From NCBI GenBank assembly GCA_001949185.1, contig BDGG01000001.1, positions 5,870,876 to 5,934,875 on the forward strand: a DNA stretch of 64,000 bases, read 5' to 3'. Position numbers and translations under genes: made by a program. The number at the start of each line of letters is the position of its first letter. Position 1 is the stretch's first letter. Below the pieces are notes generated by a model. It was not told where the DNA came from, did no database searches, and was given only the letters and a program-made list of their open reading frames with translations. Origin of the DNA: Ramazzottius varieornatus (Eukaryota; Tardigrada; Eutardigrada; Parachela; Ramazzottiidae). This document shows positions 55,701 through 64,000 of this stretch, piece after piece.

Positions 55701-58389
55701 TAGGTTGCACATAGAATCAGTGCGATGTACCGCACTTCCGGTATGTCGAGGCCGTGCCTAGTCTACACAGCTGGGCACGGCCTGGACACACCGGAAGTTC
55801 ACACCTAAAGATGCGGACATGCCGTTGACAGTCGAAGTTTGCTCCCCGCTTGAACCTTCTTTGTCCGAATGCTTGTTAGATGAATACATCAACCCTGTAT
55901 TCAGTTTTTTTTGTCTTTGCAGCGAATAGTGGAGATCTGCAATCGGTGTCAGAGTACTACTCGGGCGAGCTAGTAGCCTATGTCCGCACAGTACTGCAAA
56001 TCATCCCTGAGACACTCTTCAGTCTTTTGGCCAAGATTGTGGATATCCAGACGAACAAGCTGAAAGAACTACCGACGAGGCTGGAGAAGGACAAGCTGAG
56101 AGAGTACGCGCAACTGGATGACAGATTTGAAGTGGCTAAACTGACACATTCCATCTCTGTGTTCTCTGAGGGCATCCTACAAATGAAAACTACGCTGGTC
56201 GGAATCATTCAGGTAAATCGGTTTGTTAGCGTACTGTGCTCATAGAAAATGGGCAATATACACGAGAACGTACCGCTTTGATTGCAGATCGACCCGAAGC
56301 AACTGTTGGAAGACGGCATCCGCCGTGAGCTGGTTAGACAGGTGGCGCTAGCGTTGCACAATGACTGCGTTTTTGGGCCGAAGACCAAGGTAAAGTGTGG
56401 TATCGTGGAAGTCTGGCCCTTTTGCTCTCAACGAACCCTTGAGGTAATATTTACTGACGCTCTAAAGGTGGTATAACCATTTTCTTGCGTTTTAGGCTGC
56501 TGATTTCGTCCAACGGTTAGAGCTGATTAGCGCCAAGATGGACGGCTTCCGACGGTCCTTCGAATACATTCAAGACTACATCGATATCTACGGGCTGAAG
56601 ATCTGGCAAGAAGAACTGTCTAGAATCGTCAACTTCAACGTCGAACAAGAGTGCAACGTCTTTCTCCGTAACAAGGTGAGCATTCCTAGTGAAACCGGAA
56701 GTACAGACTGTATTGATCGACGACCGGAAGTAACATGTTTAGGCATTGTCTCTCCCACGTGACTTGTTTTATAGATTCAAGAATGGGATAGCCTGTACCA
56801 GTCCAAGACCATCACCATCCCGAAGATGCGCATAGTCGACAAGTCACTTACCTTTATCGGAAGGATATCCAGAGAACTCTTGCGAGCTACTGATCCAACG
56901 TAAGTCCACTGCTTTGGCCAAAGTCGTTTCTCTCACTTCTCTGTGTTCTGGCTATACGTTTTGCTTCGCAGAACCACTATTTACGTTGATCAGTTGATCG
57001 CTTGGTACGATACGAAGACTCGCCAAGAACTGGTCAACATCACCGTCTTCCGGAAGTTGCAGAACGCGCTGGGCATCGCCGGTCTAGCTGGTCTTGACCG
57101 CTTGTTCGCCTTCATGATTACCCGTGAACTGCACTCCTTCCAAAAGATCATGGAGGACCTTCTCAAAGAGCGGACCTGGATCGCGCATTACCAGACTCTT
57201 GTAAAGACTATCAATACCGGAAGACAACCAATAGGTAAGGTTATAATATTGAAGTATGCGATAGGAGTGCATGATACGGGTGACGACCATGGTACTTTCT
57301 TTGACAGTTCAGCCACTGAAGTTTTATGCTCAAGCCACAGCAAAGGGCCAGCGACTATGGCCTTTTACGATGGAAATCCTGCAGAAGATAGGACAACTAC
57401 AGCTTTTAAGGAGACAGCTGGCGTATGAGCTTCGGACTGTTAGTCGTTTCGATGCCAAAAATTTAGTGTCGGCTTTGGAAAATTTTAATGAGTAAGTTGA
57501 GACCTCGTAGATCGACAGTTCGTGGCTGGGCTGGAATTATTTCTTCGGATTTGCTAAATAATTCTTCGGCTTTTACAGAAGTATACTACTGGAGTGCAGA
57601 GCACATCTTGCGGACCCAGTAGAAGGAAAGTCCCAAGGAAAGGATAAGAAGGACAGTTTCCTCTTGTTCGAACTGGCTGAATATCTGCAGTGGACCGGCA
57701 TGACGGAGCCACTGTCTCAAGTAACCTTCAGCACCTCCTTGTCCAGCTTTACTTTAGCATTAGTCACGTGATCGTCCAGTACGACAACATCCATCATTGC
57801 AGATTTACATTGGGACTAGGCGGGAAACGTACCGCGGGCTGGCCCTGTTTCTATGCTTCCTGGCCATTTCCGGCATGTTAACCCCTGCCAAGAGCCTCGG
57901 TACTGCAGCTGGTTTTTTCTTCCGCATTTCTTAATGAAAAAGTTGCTCATTCGACAAGACGTTTGCGTATTAAGATTCTTTTACTGCTTGTTCGTTAAAA
58001 TGTTATACTGTACACCTTTGCAGGTAACACTCTGATACCTCGTCGAAGGACGGATCCCATCGATGGAACCGCCTTCCTGTTAGGCTTCCTGACTGTCCTA
58101 AAGCAGTACCACGAAGACGATACCCATCAGCTGGTCCAGTTAATTGGGCAGTATCTCCGTTCCGTGACTGAACACCACAAGAGCGGGGCTGGCGAAGTGG
58201 GGCCCGATGCCTCCACCATCGTCGTGGCTGTACAGTGGATGCTGCTGTTTGACGCGGTCAGCCCCCAGGTAAGTTCCCCATTGCACTACGCAAAGTTGAT
58301 ATGAGCTTCTTGTATGCCTTGTTTCAATGTTACAGATGGTGGGAGCTTCGATACCGCCATTCGTTATCCGAATGCTACAGACCGTGTGA
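52739..58389 (+). CDS. WASHC5: WASH complex subunit 5 (strumpellin)
   Basis: Nineteen exons: 52739-52960, 53034-53140, 53229-53313, 53518-53808, 53888-54040, 54220-54708, 54777-54906, 54962-55074, 55316-55601, 55923-56212, 56288-56389, 56496-56675, 56775-56899, 56972-57234, 57308-57491, 57579-57720, 57803-57899, 58024-58268, 58336-58389. All junctions keep phase, giving 1185 residues, close to the human length of about 1160. Landmark blocks are [19 protein letters not shown] at the start, [53 protein letters not shown] and the conserved [20 protein letters not shown]. Strumpellin is the large helical scaffold of the endosomal WASH complex, which drives Arp2/3 actin branching. MITE-like repeats sit in introns 3 and 9. 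Intact. Confidence 0.95.
53371..53417. repeat. 47-bp palindromic repeat, copy 3 of 4 (WASHC5 intron 3)
   Basis: Starts AAGTGGCGCACGTTTCC and ends GGAAGCGTGCGCTACTT; the ends pair over 17 bp with two mismatches. It lies between exons 3 and 4. Confidence 0.78.
55735..55797. repeat. 63-bp hairpin repeat (WASHC5 intron 9)
   Basis: CTTCCGGTATGTCGAGGCCG pairs with CACGGCCTGGACACACCGGAAG. Same family as 47885-47956, with a shorter loop. Confidence 0.75.
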
Positions 58390-58399
58390 ACCCGTCGTC

Positions 58400-59270
58400 C
58401 ACCCGGGGGTAATTTTGCACGCTGTTGCCTATTTCGCTCTATTGTCTTCAACTGTCAGTTCTGACACGCTTTTGTAGGTCACGACATGTGATATCCGCCA
58501 TCTGTGATTTCTTCTATTCCCAATGGATTTTATATTTTGTCAAAATCTCACGTCTTGTAAGACTGAATGATACTTACAGGGTAGTATTAGAAGTACAGTG
58601 TCTCCGTTGAGACTGAACTGTGGCTGGTCGAAACTGCACGGCAACCGCGAAACATTGCCTGCTTGACAATCAAACCCCAGTTCGACAAAGTGAGACATGA
58701 ACAGCTGGCTCGAGGATTGAATCGACCTTCTCTCTGTGATTCTCTCTTCGTAGTTCTCTGTGCGATTCTACACGTTGCAGGATATGCTGTCCTTCTCGAC
58801 TTCCTACGCGCTCGCTCATGGTATGTTTTCCCAAGTGGCAGAGCAGTAGAACTCGAGACGGCAGACAAGTGTGTGAAGTACGAGTACTGAGTTTGACAGA
58901 ATGTAACGGCCTAGGTTTCTCAACAACTTTCTATCGGCCCAGCAAACACATTCATTCAAATCAGAGGATGCAACCCGCTGTGTTCTGTGGTCAGTCGCGC
59001 GTTGTGCTATTATAATAAATGTAAGAAACAGTCGGCTGTAAAATCACGGACAAGAAGTCTAACCAATCCTGGCAAACGAATTGTTACGGAACTGTGAGTC
59101 TGCTGTTGGAAAGAAGTTGGTGTACCGCATATGGCACTACATGCAGCAGGGGGAAAGACTTCCATTCTGCTTTTGAATAACGGTTGACAAATTGCTGGGC
59201 TTGCCCGATGATAATTTCATGAGTTTGTGAGGGCGAACCCACCGGCAAACCGGCGCAACTTGGCTTTTCC
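58400..59270. other. intergenic, no gene recognised
   Basis: Short frames only. Confidence 0.4.
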
Positions 59271-59296
59271 CTAATCCGTCTAGAGCATGCGCCTGT

Positions 59297-59479
59297 ATGC
59301 TGCTCTCCGATGGGCGAGCTGCAGAGGAATTCAGGGACAGACCGAATCAACCAAGATGTCGGAAATGCCAATGCGTTACCTGCAGAGAACCGATGGTTTC
59401 GATCCTGAATACAGAGGTCTCGAAGAATTTGTGCAAGAACGAACTCATCATCGAATATGTCGGGGAGATACAGGACTAA
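59297..59479 (+). pseudogene. SET-domain-like relic
   Basis: The frame ends at TAA 59477-59479 and contains a Cys-rich stretch (RCRKCQCVTC), then KNLCKNELIIEYVGEIQ. The latter resembles the start of a SET methyltransferase domain, especially the E(z)-type KNE-I-EY-GEI. The rest of the domain is missing: no NHS or Y-x-Y motif follows. It may be a fragment left by duplication or transposition, or a chance match. Confidence 0.3.
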
Positions 59480-59729
59480 AAGCTAGGCTATTCGCAAGAG
59501 CGTCAGATCATCTTCCGGTCATGATGTACTGGTGGTGCATGCCTGCGGAATAAAATCAAGACGAAAGTGGGAGCCTTTAGCGCACGCACCCGTATAGCGC
59601 TGTATCTTCAGGCATTTAGGAATAATTCTGAAGGTCCACTTTTTTCACGCTGAGCAAATTTGACGCGAGAAATCCACCTTACACGTCTGCGCCGTCTTCA
59701 CTGCAGACAGCAAGCCGATACGCCCCACC

Positions 59730-60423
59730 ATGGCCTCGGCGACTGACAAAGCTATTGGGATTACCCCCATGCTTGCTGAAGTTGCAAATACACAACGGCG
59801 GCCAGTTATCGGATACAAGGTTATTCAACCAGCGACAACAGAAGTTGACGCTACAGGAAGTACCCGTCCAGGAGTGACTGCCCAAGAAGATGTCAATAAG
59901 GACAACGCTGAAGATGCTTCACGTACTGTAGAGTTCAACCCTGATCCTGACCTTAGTGCTCTTGCTGACAGAATATCTTGTCTATAAGACAGCTCTGATG
60001 CGACCAGAAAGTCTGATTCGAATGCGTTGCATTCTACAACATGAGACAAGCCGCTACATCCCGCAAGCGTATATTTTATATGCAGCTCGTAAGATCTGTG
60101 ATCGGCACATGTCCAATGCAAAGAAGTGGTCTGACAACGCACACGGATGGAATCCCATTCGGTCCCGACTGCACAACGGAGTGCTTCACATGGTTCAAAT
60201 CCTGCCAGCGATGCGCTTAGCAAGAATTGCGACAGCACAACAGCTACGCTTCCTGAACTCACACAGCACTATCCGTGATCCAACCTACTACAGGAAAGTA
60301 AAACGGTATCGTTTGCCCGGCCACCCTCGGAACTCTAGGATAGACTCGCGAACGCCATTTTATGGCAAGAGACAGTTACATGAAGTGCATCCGTCTGTTA
60401 TGCGGCGATTCCACTTCTCGTAA
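59730..60423 (+). pseudogene. unrecognised ORF, probably frame-broken
   Basis: An 85-codon frame from ATG 59730 (acidic, Thr/Ala-rich) stops at 59985. An overlapping frame continues from about 59956 to 60423 with a basic, helical composition (TALMRPESLIRMRCILQHE, YILYAARKICDRHM, VKRYRLPGHPRNSRIDSR). A one-base change near 59965-59970 would link them, so this may be one broken gene. I recognise no family. Confidence 0.35.
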
Positions 60424-60429
60424 CTGGCG

Positions 60430-61080
60430 CGTTTTTGCTCTTCACGAAAATTTTCCATTACCATAACTAGAAAAAACCATCACGGAGAAAGTCATCTCGG
60501 GAGAGGAGTAATCTCCGAACCCATCACGTATTTCTGATTACTGGCTGGAACGAGGAAGTAGAATATACCTCATAACTGTCGTAATTTCTTGTCGAAAGTT
60601 TTACATGTATATTCCTCTCATTCGAGTATATATACTTAATTATCATAGATTCACAACGAATACAATAATGAAGAGGCCGGATAACCGGATAACAGGCGCC
60701 GTTGTTGGTGTTGTGTTGCAATGTGAGAGCACATGGTAGTCGTACAACAATGCCATGTACAGTACACTCATACAAGCAGTACGCACACTTCCGGCGCTGC
60801 GTGTCAGAAAATTATTTCGTTCAGTTTGCAGAACGGATATAAAATAATACAGGACCGCCGTAGTAGTCTACGGGAATATAACACGGATTACCTCAATTAA
60901 TAAATTTCGGAGTTTTTTTGTTCCTTCCTGGTTGCTCCCGCACTGTATTTCCGGGTCTTCCGTTCAAACCACCATATACTTCATTCAACCGAATGTTGGG
61001 TCGCGTTATCGCTCATGTCGGACGCGGTGCATTTCGCACTTTTCTTAATTTACGTAAAGTCATATAGAAGTCATTACGAG
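60430..61080. other. intergenic, no gene recognised
   Basis: Short frames only. Confidence 0.4.
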
Positions 61081-61088
61081 AAGCTATC

Positions 61089-61200
61089 ACGGACTTCCGT
61101 CAAGAGCTCCGAAATGAGTGATTCCACTTCTCCTGTCATAACCGACTCGAAATGATCGAAAGTAGAATCACTCATTACGGAGCTCCTGACGAAGGTCCGT
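61089..61200. repeat. 112-bp foldback repeat
   Basis: ACGGACTTCCGTCAAGAGCT and CGAAATGAGTGATTC on the left pair with GAATCACTCATTACGG and AGCTCCTGACGAAGGTCCGT on the right, about 36-bp arms with four mismatches. Confidence 0.72.
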
Positions 61201-61209
61201 AATGGTTCT

Positions 61210-62070
61210 CCGTGATGAAGTGGAATCGCTGCATTATGGGCATCCCTGTACTTAACATACATATCCCGTACATCAGACGTATTGCTATCTACTGTTTAAT
61301 GGCAGATAAGCGCACGAAAAAGCAACTGTATCGGTTCCATTGTCCGGACGACCTAAATAAGAAGAGGAAAGAGTTATATAACTCTTAATTGTTTTACACT
61401 GGGCGACCAATCCATCTTGAACCTTACTCCTCAGAGACACCACCCCATTTGTCATCACTCGGCCCATCAGCGAGCAATTGTTCCTCACCGAAACCATACA
61501 ACATACATCATACATCATACTGTATCAGCCGAAATTCCATACACAAGTGTTAGTCGAGATAGCAGTAAGCTACCATTGTCATGACGAAAAATCATGTAGG
61601 AAAGCTATCTCGAAATAACAGCCCAAGTTTGGAATGAGAAGTGTGGGCACCGCTAACACCTCACATTTGCCTGCAGCCCTAGCGATCGGTAATTTGACCA
61701 AGCATCTACATAACGCTTTATGGGCAAGTTTCAGGACATTGCCAATGGCCTAATATGCAGACGGTTGACGATAAATGCAAATTGAATGTTAATAAGTAAA
61801 GGTTGAGCAAACTTACTGGTAAACCCAAAGCGTGAAAATGCATTTGAGTGGAAAAAACCATATAATAACCATGGCTATTTGCTCAATCATGCCCCACGTG
61901 TCGTACTTGTGTTATGGGGGAGTTTTGCTGTGACTTCTGCAGTTGGAGGAATTTCTGGAAGAGAAATAGAGCACACGTTAATTATATGCTGTACAGAGTC
62001 AGCGTAAGTTTTCCCGATGAACACTTAAATGTCAGTATGTATACAGAGCAAACAACTCGGCTCTCATTGT
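61210..62070. other. intergenic, no gene recognised
   Basis: A short ACATCAT repeat at about 61500-61518; otherwise nothing supported. Confidence 0.4.
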
Positions 62071-62076
62071 TGTCCA

Positions 62077-62123
62077 AAGTGGCGCATCTTTGCACCCAAA
62101 ATCGCCAAGAACGTGCGCCACTT
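62077..62123. repeat. 47-bp palindromic repeat, copy 4 of 4
   Basis: Starts AAGTGGCGCATCTTTGC and ends AAGAACGTGCGCCACTT. It lies just beyond the 3' end of the chromodomain gene. Confidence 0.72.
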
Positions 62124-62143
62124 AGTAGACCGACCTGGTTAAG

Positions 62144-62736
62144 CTAGTTTGCCGACCTCCCATATGATGCAGTGAACGTACGGAAAGCAAGGTTCTTGTA
62201 AAATCGGTCCTGTTTATTACCCATACGAAGTCCGAGCTTGAACGCGTTCTTGTGGTCGGGGAGCTCTAGTCCGAGGGCTTTTCCCACCGTCTTCTCGAAC
62301 AATTTCCGGTTGTCAGTGGTTAGAGATTCTTTGAGCTGCTCCGCGTAATACGTCACAAGGCTTTTAGCCAGCAACCGACTGCCTGGCACAACTTCCAATG
62401 CGTTCGTTCCCAGTCTCTCTTCTCGCGTACGCGATTCTTGACTGGCTTCTTCTCACAGTCCATCACAGCGTCGAATTCCTCGGGCAAATGCCGATCCGTT
62501 CCGAAGGCTGAGAGTTGAATCCAGCTATATTGAGAATCCGGATAACTATCCCATTTGACGAAGTATTCCCAAGGAGAGACCAAAACACTGGTCAGCTGTC
62601 GACGGTCGAAGATCTTCTCAACATAATACTCCTTGCGCTTGCGGTTGGCCTTGGTCACATTCGCTGGCAACGGAAGCTTCTTTCCCTTCAGTTTTTCCTT
62701 TCTTCCGTGCATCTGAAGATCTCTCCATTGTCCCAT
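62144..62736 (-). CDS. chromodomain protein, apparent single-base frame change
   Basis: The minus-strand frame from ATG 62736 (or the in-frame ATG about nine codons later) has a basic N-terminus and then a chromodomain: EYYVEKIFDRRQLTSV, WEYFVKWDSYPDSQYSW. These carry the aromatic residues (Y, W and the later W) that usually form the methyl-lysine cage. The frame stops at 62353. A second frame (from about 62400 to stop 62144) continues as a helical basic domain (GSRLLAKSLVTYYAEQL, KTVGKALGLELPDHKNAF). A one-base slip around 62410-62460 would join them, so this is either a pseudogene, a sequencing error or a missed splice. Chromodomains bind methylated histone H3. No chromoshadow domain recognised. 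Confidence 0.65.
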
Positions 62737-62739
62737 GTT

Positions 62740-63080
62740 GAGGCAGAAAGAAAAATTAACGACGGAAAACTGCAGCAGAAGAAGGTGATCGTAGTTGAAA
62801 CCAGCTGAATGACCACTGTCCGACTATTGCACATTGGTAAGTTGTATAGACAAGCTCGAGTGTTAGACCCGAGCACTTGGCTTGTCTGTCCCATTACTGT
62901 ATAGTGTTTGGCTATGCTCTCTGTACGGGCAAAGCACCCACTATGGTGCCATTGCTCACCCACAGTGAGGCAATTGCTGACCCATTCTGGTGCAATCCGG
63001 TATGGGTCAGAAATTCATTTCGCAGTTCCGAGTAACTCGAACAGCTTCCGATATTTTCCATTGAAGAGATGTTATTGGTA
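62740..63080. other. intergenic, no gene recognised
   Basis: Spacer between two minus-strand genes; no motif of note. Confidence 0.4.
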
Positions 63081-63088
63081 TTATTCAT

Positions 63089-64000
63089 TCATGTAGTCAT
63101 GTAGATATTTGAGGGCGGACTCACAATAATTCCTGAATCATCGTCGGACCAAGCCAGAAAAGCAACATGTTTTCGAAGATCGGAGGTAGGCAACAGAATA
63201 TTTTCAGAAGGTCTAGTATAAAAGATATGAGGATATTCTGCCCTGAATAACCCAGCAATTCTGTCTTCCATCTCATCCTCGTCCGGCTTCCTGAACAGTT
63301 TCGCATACACAAATGTGTGCAGAATATTTTTCTTCTCACAATCCATAACTGCTATGATCATGTCTATGTACATTACACGCTCGTTCACATCAGTAACAAT
63401 GAACTCACTCTTCTGTTGCGACTGACTATGCTTTTTCGTTCTTACAACAATTCCCACTTCAGCCGCAGCTTTTCTGAAGCAGTAAACTCGGTCTCGCGAC
63501 CAACATTCTTTCCTCCTCCTTCCTTCTCGTCTCACTTCCGCGTACGCTTCCCCGTCTTCGATCACATTAGATTGACCAATCAACCGGCAAGTTCCGGCTA
63601 CTCCTTTGATGACGTGAGGTGATGCGGGCACTCGCATTAGTCTCTTTGCTGTTGTCATAACTTTGCTGTTTGCGAAAGTCAGCATGTCTTCCATGCGTGC
63701 CGTACACTCCTGCAACTTTAGGAAACTGTCCATGATGTTCTTTGTGTGGTTGCAAATCTTGCGTGTTACTCGCCCTATCTGATTTTCCGGACGATAGCAA
63801 GACGAAAGATGCAGCGGTCCGAAGAGTTCAATCGCGAGGGGCAAGTGGAGCATCAAATGAATAAAGTATTTCATTTGTTCGATCCCGAAATAGTCTTGGA
63901 AGGTTTTCACATATCTTGTGCATCTGCTCTCAATCTCCTTCAGAGATTCATGGTCGATCTCGTCGTGGGTGGCAAGCCACCCGATACGGCTCAGGAGACA
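63089..64000 (-). CDS. C-terminal part of a transposon-derived (CMC/EnSpm-like) protein, open at right edge
   Basis: The frame is open from the window edge (64000) to its stop at 63089, about 303 residues, so the start lies outside. The block YFIHLMLHLPLAIELFGPLH followed by SSCYRPENQIGRVTRKICN resembles the H-LLHL-...-GP-...-ER-IG-LK region (DUF4218-type) downstream of the transposase domain in CMC/EnSpm-like elements. The remainder, with MYIDMIIAVMDCEKKN, is not recognised. No stops, so it may be a recent or domesticated copy. The transposase domain itself is not in the window. Confidence 0.6.
   Translation of the reverse strand, partial: CLLSRIGWLATHDEIDHESLKEIESRCTRYVKTFQDYFGIEQMKYFIHLMLHLPLAIELFGPLHLSSCYRPENQIGRVTRKICNHTKNIMDSFLKLQECTARMEDMLTFANSKVMTTAKRLMRVPASPHVIKGVAGTCRLIGQSNVIEDGEAYAEVRREGRRRKECWSRDRVYCFRKAAAEVGIVVRTKKHSQSQQKSEFIVTDVNERVMYIDMIIAVMDCEKKNILHTFVYAKLFRKPDEDEMEDRIAGLFRAEYPHIFYTRPSENILLPTSDLRKHVAFLAWSDDDSGIIVSPPSNIYMTT

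Noticed and set aside
1-64000. CRISPR array or prokaryotic operon
   Set aside because: No regularly spaced direct repeats; genes have spliceosomal introns and eukaryotic families.

Overview
This is nuclear DNA of a multicellular animal. Genes are split by many short GT-AG introns (about 50-320 nt), there is a complete WASH-complex strumpellin gene, and non-coding DNA is dominated by cut-and-paste DNA transposons and their short non-autonomous derivatives (MITEs). The CAP/chitin-binding-like secreted protein, sigma-class GST and compact introns suggest an ecdysozoan-like invertebrate; a tardigrade is my best guess, but the sequence does not prove it. Two runs of N (24656-24705 and 41046-41843) are assembly gaps.

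Layout. 1-7.2 kb: repeats, including a decayed pogo-like transposon (1360-3628) and a 431-bp MITE. 7.2-24.2 kb: five glycan genes: a galactose-3-O-sulfotransferase, a fused rhamnose-pathway enzyme (epimerase/reductase followed by 4,6-dehydratase), a beta-1,3-galactosyltransferase-like gene, a GT11 fucosyltransferase-like gene and a DXD glycosyltransferase. They are interrupted by an apparently intact pogo-like transposon (17429-19815). 24.3-28.7 kb: nested MITEs, one encoding only a psq-type DNA-binding domain. 28.7-44.6 kb: a cluster of four histone H3/CENP-A-like genes, two intact (28699-29722 and 43348-44564) and two broken. One of the broken copies was split by a 3.2-kb hAT transposon. 45.2-51.2 kb: a secreted CAP protein, a sigma-class glutathione S-transferase and ISCA1. 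52.7-58.4 kb: the 19-exon strumpellin gene. 58.4-64 kb: a SET-domain-like relic, an uncharacterised broken ORF, a chromodomain gene, and a transposon-derived ORF running off the right edge.

How the parts relate. The five glycan genes cover nucleotide-sugar synthesis, glycosyl transfer and sulfation, so they could act on one kind of surface or secreted glycan in the Golgi; this is inferred from proximity only. The H3-like genes share one exon plan (histone-fold intron after the ALQ motif, second intron before the RGE/RGD motif) and so arose by local duplication. They differ in tail and loop 1, and copy A alone carries a CENP-A-like longer loop 1. Many repeats are datable relative to each other by nesting. 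A 47-bp palindromic repeat occurs four times with identical length.
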